Assembly (NCBI RefSeq): GCF_001591505.1
Contig: NZ_BCVA01000011.1
Span: forward strand, 62,001-126,000
DNA: 64,000 bases
Reading direction: 5' to 3'
DNA from: Neobacillus niacini NBRC 15566
GTDB taxonomy: Bacteria; Bacillota; Bacilli; Bacillales; Cytobacillaceae
How positions within the stretch are numbered: position 1 is the first letter of the stretch; every line of letters begins with the position of its first letter. The translations under genes and the position numbers were made by a program. The notes beneath the pieces were generated by a model, which searched no databases, was not told the origin of the DNA, and saw nothing but the letters and a program-made list of their open reading frames with translations. Positions 33,941 to 43,010 of the stretch are shown here, piece by piece.

Positions 33941-35197
33941 ATGTCGAATAAAAAGAATAAATCGAAGCATTTAGCGACGATTTCTCTAGCTGTTATGGGA
34001 GCAGGTTTTATTGTAACAATCCCTTTTCAGGATTCTCTTTGGGGATTAATCCTTCAAGGAGGTTTTGAAGCAGGCTTGGTTGGTGGTCTTGCAGATTGGT
34101 TCGCCGTTACTGCGTTATTTCGCCACCCTCTCGGTCTACCAATCCCGCATACCGCCCTTTTACCAAAAAACCGTAAAAGAATTATTGCAGCAATTATCTC
34201 AATGCTTGAAAATGATTGGCTGACAAAAGAAAGTATTAGAAAGAAAGTCTCAAGTATTCCTTTTATCGAAAAACTCTTTAATTTTGCCGAGCAGGCCATC
34301 ACAGGGCAGCATGTAAGAAATGTTACGATTAAACTCATCCAACATTTACTTCTTTCGGTTGATAGTAAAAAATTAGCCCCCATCATTGAAAGTGAATTGA
34401 AGTTAAAGCTAAAAGATTTAGATGCAAGTAAGTACCTTCCTGCTGCTATTGATCAACTACTAAAAAGGAAATATGACGAAAAGGCACTTGATTTTGTCCT
34501 TAAGGAAGTCGATGATTGGTCTAAGAAAGAGAGCACAAAAGAAAAACTTGGCAGGATGGCCGTTGACGCTCTTGAAAATATTAAAGCCGATGGTTTTATG
34601 CAATTTGCTTTAAAATCCTTTACTAATATCGTTAATGAAGAAAAGTTAGGAAACATCATTCAAGGTCTTATCCAAAAGGGTGTACAAAGCTTTAAGGATC
34701 CGTTTAATCAAAATAGACAAACCTTACTTTTTCATATAGACACCAAACTACAAGATATTAAAAGCGATGAAAACCTAGCTTCGGAAATAAACAACATAAA
34801 AGAACAAATGCTTTCACAATGGCACTTAGAGGATAAAATTACCAATTTTATTGAACAACTAAAAGAAAAAGCACTTACCCTAATTGAATCACCTAATTTT
34901 TACGAGGGTTATCTCCTTCCTCAATTATCAAAAGCACTTGAAAGTTTGAAAAATGATCATGAAAAAATGAATGCGATTGAACTCTGGATTCAGCAGCAAA
35001 TTTCCATTTTCGTTGATAATAATCATTCGAAAATTGGAAAACTCGTAGAAGAAAACTTAGAAAAATTGGATAATAAAACACTTATTGATATGATTGAAAA
35101 CAATGTTGGAAAAGACCTGCAATGGATTCGTGTAAATGGTGCGGTCTGCGGCTTTCTGATTGGGCTCGTTTTAGTAGGCTTAAAATTAATTTTTTAG
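33941..35197 (+). CDS. DUF445-family membrane protein
   Basis: A 418-residue protein with an N-terminal hairpin of two membrane helices containing the family hallmark EAGLVGGLADWFAVTALFRHP, a long amphipathic/helical middle, and one C-terminal helix (VCGFLIGLVLVGLKLIF). This is DUF445 of the YjiN type; B. subtilis YheB is a distant relative. Function unknown; the topology suggests a membrane-anchored helical scaffold on the cytoplasmic face. The start is 33941 because the upstream ATG (33926) contains the ribosome site AGGGAG. Confidence 0.85.
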   Translation: MSNKKNKSKHLATISLAVMGAGFIVTIPFQDSLWGLILQGGFEAGLVGGLADWFAVTALFRHPLGLPIPHTALLPKNRKRIIAAIISMLENDWLTKESIRKKVSSIPFIEKLFNFAEQAITGQHVRNVTIKLIQHLLLSVDSKKLAPIIESELKLKLKDLDASKYLPAAIDQLLKRKYDEKALDFVLKEVDDWSKKESTKEKLGRMAVDALENIKADGFMQFALKSFTNIVNEEKLGNIIQGLIQKGVQSFKDPFNQNRQTLLFHIDTKLQDIKSDENLASEINNIKEQMLSQWHLEDKITNFIEQLKEKALTLIESPNFYEGYLLPQLSKALESLKNDHEKMNAIELWIQQQISIFVDNNHSKIGKLVEENLEKLDNKTLIDMIENNVGKDLQWIRVNGAVCGFLIGLVLVGLKLIF

Positions 35198-35236
35198 AAG
35201 TTTATTTGAAGAAAGATCTCAGACAGCAAAAAAAAT

Positions 35237-35278
35237 AAAAAATAGCTGCCGAACAAAAGTGTTCAGCAGCTATTTTTT
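35237..35278. terminator. Bidirectional terminator between DUF445 and permease genes
   Basis: A perfect 13-bp arm pair (35237-35249 with 35266-35278), extended inside by GAAC/GTTC, has A and T runs at both ends. It overlaps the permease stop codon. Confidence 0.9.
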
Positions 35279-36556
35279 AGGTTTCCAAAGTTGTTCCACA
35301 ATTATTGCTAGTAAGGTACCTACTAATAAACCATTTTTACCTATGTTTTGGGCGATGTATGGAAGACCGCTAAAGATTTCATCTGGTAAAAACATAACTC
35401 CAATTCCTACTAGTAAGGATAACCCAATAATTGTACTATTCCGGTCATTTAATGGCTGCTTTGTCAATGAGCGAATGGCTATCCCAAGCATCTCAATTAA
35501 TGTGGTCAGGAGAGCAGCACTGGCTATGGGTAATGGTAAGGAAGCCAATAAACCTACAATACTTGGAAACATTGAAATGATTACCATAGTCCCACATGCA
35601 AAGAGAAAAGGAAGGATTCGATATTCTTTTGTTAATCTGACAAAGCCAGCTGTAGCTGGTAAAGGTACCACACCAATGGTTGAGAATACAGCAGAAAAAA
35701 GATGAGAAACTCCCCCTATCCAAGTTCCACGATAAAGCCTAACACGGAATTGACCTTTATTATTTGGGATTGCTTCCTCTGCAGCGGTAATTGCGGCAAA
35801 TGTATTAGAAATGAGTAAAAAAGTAAATAAGATCGTTGTGACCAATACACTCCCAGTTATCACGGGGAAACCCCATGGGAAAACTTCTGGCAGCTTAATG
35901 ATATCAGTTGTTACTATTGTATTGCTTGGACGTACTTTTCCAAAAATCAGGAACGCACCCCATCCTGCTATGATTCCTAATAAGATTGCATAGTTTTTTA
36001 TCCATCCCTTAGCTTTAGAGGAAAGTACAATGATAACAGAAAAAGTAAAAATAGCTATGAGACAGCTCACTACATCCAGCTGACCCGTGTTGCTATCCAT
36101 TGTCACCATTCCCTTTAAAAAGACACCACTTAATTGAATAGCTAATATAAACAGAAACGTGCCAGTTACAATTGGTGTAAAGAGAACCAATAAGTGTTGA
36201 ACCCACTTAGTTAAACCTAACAGCAATAATATTACCCCAGCAATGATTAATCCCGCCTCAAGGGTTTGTAATGTCTCCATCGATGTCAATCCTTGCTGTG
36301 TCCCAATGCTTGCAAAGATAACAAAAATACTAACCCAAGAACCAGCTGGTCCATCTACTATTGGATATCTATGACCAAACTTCCCTTGAATAAAAGAGCT
36401 TAATCCTACGACAAAAAACGTTCGTTGCATTAAGGATGATATTTCTGTTGCAGGTAGATGAAATACATTCCCAATTACGATTGGGAGCGCAATAGAATTA
36501 GCAAGTAAGTAGATAAACCATTGAAACACACTTAAATATTTGTTTTTTGTATTCAT
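35270..36556 (-). CDS. NCS2-family purine/pyrimidine permease
   Basis: A 428-residue, ~12-14-helix nucleobase:cation symporter of the NAT/NCS2 family. IVDGPAGSWVSIFVIFASIG early and a conserved charged helix later (NTFAAITAAEEAIPN) fit the family; the nearest B. subtilis type I recall is YwdJ rather than PbuX or PyrP. It is divergent from the PucR-type regulator at 36841, and both share a repeated sequence in the intergenic region, so PucR-type control of nucleobase uptake is likely. Whether it carries purines or pyrimidines is not readable. Confidence 0.82.
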   Translation of the reverse strand: MNTKNKYLSVFQWFIYLLANSIALPIVIGNVFHLPATEISSLMQRTFFVVGLSSFIQGKFGHRYPIVDGPAGSWVSIFVIFASIGTQQGLTSMETLQTLEAGLIIAGVILLLLGLTKWVQHLLVLFTPIVTGTFLFILAIQLSGVFLKGMVTMDSNTGQLDVVSCLIAIFTFSVIIVLSSKAKGWIKNYAILLGIIAGWGAFLIFGKVRPSNTIVTTDIIKLPEVFPWGFPVITGSVLVTTILFTFLLISNTFAAITAAEEAIPNNKGQFRVRLYRGTWIGGVSHLFSAVFSTIGVVPLPATAGFVRLTKEYRILPFLFACGTMVIISMFPSIVGLLASLPLPIASAALLTTLIEMLGIAIRSLTKQPLNDRNSTIIGLSLLVGIGVMFLPDEIFSGLPYIAQNIGKNGLLVGTLLAIIVEQLWKPKK

Positions 36557-36633
36557 TGATCAATTAGTAACCTTTCAAATTCAAGAATATCAAAGTCCCG
36601 TAAGTGACAGCAACGGACTTTCTCAATTATAAC

Positions 36634-36649
36634 AAAATGTGATGAAATG
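36634..36649. promoter_or_regulatory. Repeat A (AAAATGTGATGAAATG), permease-proximal copy
   Basis: Sixteen bases identical to the copy at 36804-36819. The identity extends to 21 of 23 bases with flanks. It lies 78 bases upstream of the NCS2 permease start and is a probable operator for the adjacent PucR-type regulator. Confidence 0.5.
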
Positions 36650-36803
36650 TTAAGCTTATGATAGAACCCAAAAATTAATTAGTTATCTTGCCCAAAATAT
36701 TTCTTAATTATTTAGGCATTATGCATAACAAATTGTGTTTATATTTTCATAAATACTACTCTAGGATACATAGACTTGATTTCATTTGAGCATGTTGTAC
36801 AAT

Positions 36804-36819
36804 AAAATGTGATGAAATG
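36804..36819. promoter_or_regulatory. Repeat A (AAAATGTGATGAAATG), regulator-proximal copy
   Basis: The second copy, exactly 170 bases from the first, 21 bases before the regulator's likely start. This position suits autoregulation. Confidence 0.5.
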
Positions 36820-36840
36820 ATAATTTAGGATGTGTATAGA

Positions 36841-38550
36841 TTGCTGACTGTTAAGGACCTTTTTGAGATTAAAGCCATTGATGGATTAAAAATTGTAGCT
36901 GGAGAAAATGGAATTAATAATGAGATCGCGATTGTAAATATTATCGAAAATCCTGAGGTGTTCGATTGGCTATCACCAAATGAATTGCTTCTATCAACAG
37001 GATATATATTTAAAGACAATGAAGAATTACAAAATCGAATCATTCAAGAGCTCTCTCAAATTAACTGTGCCGGACTTATTGTTAAAATGAAGAGATACTT
37101 TGATAAACTCCCGCAGAACATGATTGACCAAGCAAATAAGCTTGGATTACCTTTAATTGAGTTACCATTTGAATATACATTATCTAGAGTCATTTCGATT
37201 ATTAATGAAAAAGCTTCAGGAAGATATGATTTATTAAATAGAAAAACCCTAGACATACATAATTTATTTTTTAGGATTACACTTGAAGGCGGAGGTATTG
37301 ATAGAATTTTATCGATGTTGTCTGAGACCATTAATAATCCTATTATTTTTGTAAATGAAGATTGGAAGCTAGTGGACTTTACAGAACATATGAATAATAA
37401 AGTTCCTCTGTCATACTGTCTTAATTTGGTGAAAAATAGACCTGCGTTCCCAAAAGATTTCATTGACTCAATTCCAAAAAACGTTAGTGAAATGAAAAAG
37501 ACTATTAAACGAATATATCAATTAGAAGGTATGGAAATAAATTGTAGAATCTTGCCTGTTGCTGCGGCAAGCTATATTTATGGATATATCATTGTATGGC
37601 AAACAGTCAGCGAACTAACTGAATTTGACTTCATCATTTTAGAACAGGCATCGACGAACATTGCGCTAGAAAGAATAAAAGCCAAAGAAATAGAAGAAGT
37701 GAAATTAAAAATTCGACAGGACTTTTTCGATGATTTACTCACTGGTAAAATAACCTCTAGTGAAACCCTCCATACGCTAAGTGAAATGCACGGACTTCAT
37801 TCAAATTATATGTACTACTGTATTGTGATTCATATCCAATCAGAGGAGTTTGAAAAGTATGAGGATATGGTGGCTAGAAGGGTAAGCTTGGAGAATAAAG
37901 CTAGAAAATGTGTAGAGTTAATTTATGATTACGCTAATAAAGCAGACGGGGAAGTTACTTGCTTTTATCGAAACAATCGCATCATCATCTTAATTGGACA
38001 GCATGAAAACCGGCCAGCTGTTTCTGTTTATGAAGCAAAACAATACACTAATAACCTTTATAATGTCTTGAATAAGCAAATTAGCAATTCCACCTTCTTA
38101 ATCGGGATTGGCAGACAGTACGAAACGATTCGTTTTCTACATAAAAGCTTTTCGGAGGCAAACGAATCGATAAGATTAATGCAAAAATTTGAAAACAGTG
38201 GCGGAGTATCCCATTTTGAAGATCATTCTATCTATCACTTCTTAGATTCCAATATAAGAGACATGGAATTAGAAGAATTTTTTATGAAGCGGCTTGGAAA
38301 GGTTTATGATCATGATCAGTTACATGGAACGAGTTACATTATTACATTAGAAAATTATTTTCAGAATAACCTTAATATCAGTGAGACAGCAAAAGCGATG
38401 TTCTTGCATCGGAACACGCTCATTTATAGAATTGAGAAAATCAAAGAAATATTAAATTCTGATTTAAAGAATTCAGAAGAACTACTTCAAATCCAATTAG
38501 CATTAAAAATATTTAGATTACTAAATAAAAAACTCCGTACAGATTCATAA
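36841..38550 (+). CDS. PucR-family transcriptional regulator
   Basis: A 569-residue regulator: an N-terminal PucR ligand domain (LTVKDLFEIKAIDGLKIVAG...), a central GAF/GGDEF-like linker, and a C-terminal HTH_30 (NNLNISETAKAMFLHRNTLIYRIEKI). PucR of B. subtilis controls purine catabolism in response to allantoin-type metabolites. The family usually begins M-L-T-V-K, so TTG 36841 (AGGA 10 bases upstream) is preferred over GTG 36832. It is placed between an NCS2 permease and the first CodA-like amidohydrolases, supporting a role in controlling this N-compound island. Confidence 0.85.
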   Translation: MLTVKDLFEIKAIDGLKIVAGENGINNEIAIVNIIENPEVFDWLSPNELLLSTGYIFKDNEELQNRIIQELSQINCAGLIVKMKRYFDKLPQNMIDQANKLGLPLIELPFEYTLSRVISIINEKASGRYDLLNRKTLDIHNLFFRITLEGGGIDRILSMLSETINNPIIFVNEDWKLVDFTEHMNNKVPLSYCLNLVKNRPAFPKDFIDSIPKNVSEMKKTIKRIYQLEGMEINCRILPVAAASYIYGYIIVWQTVSELTEFDFIILEQASTNIALERIKAKEIEEVKLKIRQDFFDDLLTGKITSSETLHTLSEMHGLHSNYMYYCIVIHIQSEEFEKYEDMVARRVSLENKARKCVELIYDYANKADGEVTCFYRNNRIIILIGQHENRPAVSVYEAKQYTNNLYNVLNKQISNSTFLIGIGRQYETIRFLHKSFSEANESIRLMQKFENSGGVSHFEDHSIYHFLDSNIRDMELEEFFMKRLGKVYDHDQLHGTSYIITLENYFQNNLNISETAKAMFLHRNTLIYRIEKIKEILNSDLKNSEELLQIQLALKIFRLLNKKLRTDS

Positions 38551-38557
38551 GGCAACA

Positions 38558-38586
38558 AGCCCCGTTAATGTATAATCAACGGGGCT
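38558..38586. terminator. Terminator between the PucR gene and amidohydrolase 1
   Basis: A perfect 9-bp GC-rich stem (38558-38566 with 38578-38586) between convergent genes; T tracts are short. Confidence 0.7.
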
Positions 38587-38592
38587 CTTCAT

Positions 38593-39813
38593 TTACAATT
38601 TTCCTGATACTATTTTTCCTTTAAACATAACAGCCTCGCGCATTGGTGTTCTTGCTACTGCTTCTGCAGAACAGGAGGCATTGACTAGAATAAGACTTGC
38701 TTCATCACCTTGAAGCGGCCAGGCAATTTCACCATCCTTATTTAGAGGTGTTGGACCACCTGTTGCCCATTTTAAAGACTGCGCTAATGAACGTTCATCA
38801 CTTTTTCGAAAAAGTTCACCGTAGCGCGTTACCTTTTCCAATACATCACCTGTGCCAAATGGTCCCCAGGAATCATAGAAACCATCGCACCCTAAGTAAA
38901 CATTTACTCCTTTTTGATCCAACAAATCGATTGGCGGAAGTGTCCTATTAATAGGTATCGTAGACATAATTGACATACCTGCTTTGTTCAATTTGTCTGC
39001 CATTTCCTCCTGTTGGGGCTGTGGTACTTCTCCTAAACAAAATGCATGACTAACTGCAGCCCGATGACGCCATTTTGCTTCTTCTACCATTTCAACAAAT
39101 TTATCAACCGTATACAAGCCGACATGTCCATTATCATGTAAATGAATATCAATATCAGCATCAAATTCTGTTGCAAGATTCATCACTTCATATAGGGATT
39201 TTTCAATGTTGCAGTCAATTCCTGCTGGGTCTAGCCCTCCTACAAGGTTAGCTCCTGATCTCATCGCTTCTTTCATTAACGGAATCACGTTTTCTCTTAA
39301 TAACCCATGTTGCGGGAAAGCTACGATTTCATAAGTTAGTTTATCTGAATAATCCTCAAGCGCTGCTTTAACACCCTCAAGATTTTTCAAACCAATATAA
39401 GGATCAATATTTACATGTGACCGAATGTGTGTAGAACCATGAGAAAGAAGCAATTCAATCATCGCACTAGCACGCTGTTTGGTTGTTGGCGCTAAAACCT
39501 CAAGCTCTGCCGCTTCTAACCGCAGTCGTTCTTCTAAGTTTTTAGCAGGTGTAGGTGCCTTCCAATCAAGTGATAGATAAGTTTTATCTAAATGATTGTG
39601 CATTTCTTTAAAAGTTGGTAATGCTAAAAGTCCTTTTCCATCGATCGTTTTTTCACTTGGTTGAATACGAAAGCTATTACTCTGCTTTTCTACAATTCTT
39701 CCGTCCTCAATTTTCAAGTGAAAAAGCTCTGTTTTTGTTTCATAAATACCTTTTTCATCCTGTATATAGCCAGTTTCTAATTTTACGTTTTTTAACCAAT
39801 ATGGTGTGGTCAT
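38593..39813 (-). CDS. CodA-like amidohydrolase 1
   Basis: A 406-residue metal-dependent hydrolase of the cytosine deaminase (CodA) branch. Visible: first metal pair HNHLDKTY, substrate-side glutamine in AFPQHGLL, IDIHLHDNG (CodA His214 region), SHAFCLG (His246 region) and GCDGFYDSWGPFGTGD (Asp313 region). The CodA glutamate three residues after His214 is aspartate here. It is one of three paralogues in this island (also 39827 and 53018), so the substrates are probably related cyclic amidines or amides rather than cytosine itself. AGGAGG precedes the ATG; it follows amidohydrolase 2 by 13 bases in the same operon. Confidence 0.82.
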   Translation of the reverse strand: MTTPYWLKNVKLETGYIQDEKGIYETKTELFHLKIEDGRIVEKQSNSFRIQPSEKTIDGKGLLALPTFKEMHNHLDKTYLSLDWKAPTPAKNLEERLRLEAAELEVLAPTTKQRASAMIELLLSHGSTHIRSHVNIDPYIGLKNLEGVKAALEDYSDKLTYEIVAFPQHGLLRENVIPLMKEAMRSGANLVGGLDPAGIDCNIEKSLYEVMNLATEFDADIDIHLHDNGHVGLYTVDKFVEMVEEAKWRHRAAVSHAFCLGEVPQPQQEEMADKLNKAGMSIMSTIPINRTLPPIDLLDQKGVNVYLGCDGFYDSWGPFGTGDVLEKVTRYGELFRKSDERSLAQSLKWATGGPTPLNKDGEIAWPLQGDEASLILVNASCSAEAVARTPMREAVMFKGKIVSGKL

Positions 39814-39826
39814 TCTATTTCCTCCT

Positions 39827-41065
39827 TTATACCTGCACCGGATTTGCTTCTTCTAGCTTACGTTCAACCTTTTTCCCTTTGAAATATAGCGATTCAACAG
39901 AAGCTCTCCTCGCGACTGTTTCGGCAGAACAGGAGGCATTTACGAGCATCATCGTTGCTTCATCGCCAATCTTTGGCCAAACACGCTCGCCTTTCTCATT
40001 TAACGGGGTAACTCCTCCCGTTCCAAATTTTAAGGTTTTAGAAAGTGAATATTCATCAGACAATCGGAATCGCTCTGCTAGAATGCCAAGCTTTTGAATC
40101 GTATTCCCTGTTCCAAATGGGGACCAATGATCCGTAATACTGTCATGTCCTACGGAAACTTGAATTCCAAACTTGTCTAGAGTTGGAATTGGAATGGTAG
40201 GCCGATTTACTGGAACAGTTGTAGTAATATCAATCTCTTGATCTTTTAATATTGTAATAATTTCTGCGAGCTCCTCCCCATGTAAGTCACCTAATGCATT
40301 GGCGTGGCTGATTGTTGCTCTCCCTTTCAGACCTGCTTCTTTCGTATATTGTGCCATTCGTTCAAATGTAAATGCTCCTAAAGTGTTGGGGTCATGTAAA
40401 TGGAGATCGACACCTTTATTGTTTTCAACGGCAATATCAAAAATGGTATATAAAGATTTTTCGATATTCCGGTCTACAGTTGCTGGGTCAACGCCGCCAA
40501 CTAATGTTGCCCCATTCTTCATTGCTTCACGAATCAATTGGACAGAGTTACTCTTCAACAATCCATGCTGCGGAAAAGCAACGATTTCATATGTCAGAAC
40601 ATCCTCGTATTTTTTCAATGCGTTCACTGTTGCCTCTAAATTTTTAAGACCAATTACAGGATCCACATTACAATGAGTCCGAATATGGGTATGACCATTT
40701 TCCAAATACAATTCAATCATTTTCTCAGCACGTTCTTGGGCGGTTGGCAGCAACTTCGGCAGTAGTTCTTTTTCCTCTTCTAACCGGGTAAATATGCCTT
40801 TTTTAAGTGGAGTACAAGCCTTCCATGGTCCTCCGTAGTATGTTTTATCGATGTGAATATGCATATCTCGTAACGAAGGAAGAAGGAGTTGATTGCAAGC
40901 GTCAACCTGTTTCTCTTCGACATTGGGAAGAATATTTGTAATTTCGGCAATCTTTTCATCTTCAATTTTCAAGTGGCATATTTCTGTCTCAGTACCAGAA
41001 ATACGTCCATTTTCTTTTATGAAGCCTTTTTCTAAACGGACATTCGTAAGCCAATAAGTAGTCAA
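39827..41065 (-). CDS. CodA-like amidohydrolase 2
   Basis: A 412-residue paralogue of the preceding gene with the same motifs: HIHIDKTY, AFPQHGLL, VDLHLHDPN, SHANALG and GHDSITDHWSPFGTGN. It starts with TTG 41065 behind AGGAGG. It lies downstream of binding protein 1, with a hairpin terminator between them; partial readthrough would give more binding protein than enzyme, a common arrangement for importer operons. Confidence 0.82.
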   Translation of the reverse strand: MTTYWLTNVRLEKGFIKENGRISGTETEICHLKIEDEKIAEITNILPNVEEKQVDACNQLLLPSLRDMHIHIDKTYYGGPWKACTPLKKGIFTRLEEEKELLPKLLPTAQERAEKMIELYLENGHTHIRTHCNVDPVIGLKNLEATVNALKKYEDVLTYEIVAFPQHGLLKSNSVQLIREAMKNGATLVGGVDPATVDRNIEKSLYTIFDIAVENNKGVDLHLHDPNTLGAFTFERMAQYTKEAGLKGRATISHANALGDLHGEELAEIITILKDQEIDITTTVPVNRPTIPIPTLDKFGIQVSVGHDSITDHWSPFGTGNTIQKLGILAERFRLSDEYSLSKTLKFGTGGVTPLNEKGERVWPKIGDEATMMLVNASCSAETVARRASVESLYFKGKKVERKLEEANPVQV

Positions 41066-41083
41066 TCCTATTCCTCCTATTTA

Positions 41084-41126
41084 AAAAAATTAGGAAAAGT
41101 ACTTTTTTTACAAAAGTACTTTTCCT
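41084..41126 (-). terminator. Terminator (possibly partial) after binding protein 1
   Basis: A perfect 15-bp stem (41092-41106 with 41112-41126, 5-base loop) is followed by T7 on the minus strand. No promoter is visible before amidohydrolase 2, so readthrough is likely. Confidence 0.85.
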
Positions 41127-41137
41127 CTTGGTTACCT

Positions 41138-42715
41138 TTACTTAATTACTACATCATCAATCATGAGATAGTTTGCAGCATTCAGCCAAAAGCCGCTGAC
41201 GTTTTTACTGTGAGCCGCTAAATGCTCGTAGTTCCGAATTGGAATATAAACCGCATCGTCCATTTCAATTTGCATAACTTCTTCATATAGCTTTAAACGT
41301 TTCGCTTCATCTGTTTCTTGACGTGCCGCTTCAATTTTTTTATCTACCTCTGGATTACTGTAGTAGAAATGGTTACCTGCTGGCCCCTGTGATGCAGTGT
41401 GGAATAAATTATACTGGTTATAGTCTCCGTCACCAGTTGCATTTCCCCAACCGTTAATTACCATTTCATGCTCACCATTATTAATCATTTCAATAAATGC
41501 ACCATACTCCATTACTTGAATTTCCACATTGACTCCAATCCCTTTTAATTGAGATTGAATTACTTCTGCCATGTTAATTCGTTCTTTTCGATCACTTGTT
41601 AATAATTTAATTTCTAAACCATTTTCGTATCCGGCTTCTTTTAACAATTGCTTTGCTTCATTTAAATCATAATCATAAGGCTTAATCTTGTCGCTATATC
41701 CTAATACTTTAGGGCTCATCGCTACGTTTGCGAGTGTTCCTACATTATTATAAACACCTTTAATAATAGCTGCTCTTTCAATCGCATGGCTGATTGCTTT
41801 ACGGACTTTTACATCATCAAATGGCTTCTTCTTTGTGTTAAATCCAAGATATTCGACTGCTAGTCCTTCTGTACGATAGAGACCCATTGTATCGGAAGCT
41901 TCGATTCGATCAATTTCGGTTACAGGTACTTGGTCGTTGATATGTGCTTCACCTGTTTCAATCATTGCAAGACGTGTTGCATCTTCAGGTACTACTTTAA
42001 AAACTACACGATCAATATTTGGCTTCTTACCCCAGTAATTATCATTTTTCGTTAATGATATTTCTTGACCACTCTTCCAAGCTTCAAATACAAATGGTCC
42101 TGTTCCAACTGGGTGCTCAGCCAGTTTTTCTGGATTTTCAGCTAAAGCTTTTGGACTGATGATGCTGCCTTCCTGACTTGCCAAAATTGATAGAAGTGGG
42201 GCATAAGGATAGGCAAGTAATAATTGTACTGTGTATTCATCTATTACTTTTACTTCTGTAATCATTTCAAATTTCGTACGTTGTGGTGAGCCAGTATTTG
42301 GATCTAATAAACGATCAAATGTTGTTTTTACTGCCTCTGCGTTAAATGGGGTTCCATCATGGAAAGTAACATCATCTCTTAATTTAAATTCCCAAGTTGT
42401 ATCATTTACTACAGTCCATTCTTTCGCCAACAGCGGTTGCACTTTAAAGTCTTTATCTGGAACTACAAGTCCCTGATAAACTTTTTGATAGATAATATTG
42501 GCTGATGGAATATCAGTAATAAAATGCGGGTCTAGCTTTGTTGCATCAGAAAGTCGAACAACTGTTAATGTACCGCCTTGTTTTTCCCCTTCTTTTTTAC
42601 TTGCTCCTTCATTAGAAGAAGTTGATTTTGTTGAACACGCTTGAGTAATCACTAGCATTAATCCTATTAATACTAATAGAAACGCATTTCTTATAACTCG
42701 TTTCTTTCTCTCCAT
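41138..42715 (-). CDS. Family-5 ABC substrate-binding lipoprotein 1
   Basis: A 525-residue SBP_bac_5 protein (OppA/DppA fold) with a lipoprotein signal peptide ending in ITQAC (Cys27). TWEFKLRDDVTFHDGTPFNA is the family signature. It is the first of three paralogous binding proteins in the island; the permease and ATPases are divergently transcribed just upstream (43007-46872). GGAGAG precedes the ATG. It has the shared promoter layout at 42803-42867. The ligand could be a peptide or, given the neighbours, another nitrogenous solute. Confidence 0.88.
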   Translation of the reverse strand: MERKKRVIRNAFLLVLIGLMLVITQACSTKSTSSNEGASKKEGEKQGGTLTVVRLSDATKLDPHFITDIPSANIIYQKVYQGLVVPDKDFKVQPLLAKEWTVVNDTTWEFKLRDDVTFHDGTPFNAEAVKTTFDRLLDPNTGSPQRTKFEMITEVKVIDEYTVQLLLAYPYAPLLSILASQEGSIISPKALAENPEKLAEHPVGTGPFVFEAWKSGQEISLTKNDNYWGKKPNIDRVVFKVVPEDATRLAMIETGEAHINDQVPVTEIDRIEASDTMGLYRTEGLAVEYLGFNTKKKPFDDVKVRKAISHAIERAAIIKGVYNNVGTLANVAMSPKVLGYSDKIKPYDYDLNEAKQLLKEAGYENGLEIKLLTSDRKERINMAEVIQSQLKGIGVNVEIQVMEYGAFIEMINNGEHEMVINGWGNATGDGDYNQYNLFHTASQGPAGNHFYYSNPEVDKKIEAARQETDEAKRLKLYEEVMQIEMDDAVYIPIRNYEHLAAHSKNVSGFWLNAANYLMIDDVVIK

Positions 42716-42802
42716 TTTCGTCTCTCCTTCGTTGATTTTTTACAAGATTCTGAATTCAAACGGAATAAAGATTTTCGCAATTCCTTTTAAATCCTTATCT
42801 GA

Positions 42803-42867
42803 ATTATAGAAGAAGATTTACTGGAATATTTACAGAATATTTACAAGAATTTAAACTATTTTGACAA
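42803..42867 (-). promoter_or_regulatory. Promoter and two-box operator of binding protein 1
   Basis: Minus-strand -10 TATAAT (42808-42803). On the plus strand, boxes TTACAA (42841-42846) and TGACAA (42862-42867) are 21 bp apart, with 32 bp between the -10 and the first box. Extra TTTAC copies at 42817-42821 and 42829-42833 lie between. The boxes are the weakest of the four related sites. Confidence 0.5.
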
Positions 42868-42953
42868 GAAAATTAAAAAATATTTACTTTCCCATTAATT
42901 TTGATAATTTTGTACATATCCCCAAAAAATAATAGTTTCTAAAGAGGAGGATT

Positions 42954-43010
42954 ATGACAGCTAGAGACGACATCATTCTTTCAAAAAAAATTAAGGAGGG
43001 TTTTACATGA
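42954..43010 (+). CDS. 18-residue upstream ORF coupled to the ABC permease gene
   Basis: The frame reads MTARDDIILSKKIKEGFT and its TGA overlaps the next ATG (ATGA). GAGGAGG lies 3-9 bases before its own ATG, and it contains the AAGGAGGG site of the permease gene. This is probably a translational coupling or leader device; no peptide function is implied. Confidence 0.45.
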   Translation: MTARDDIILSKKIKEGFT

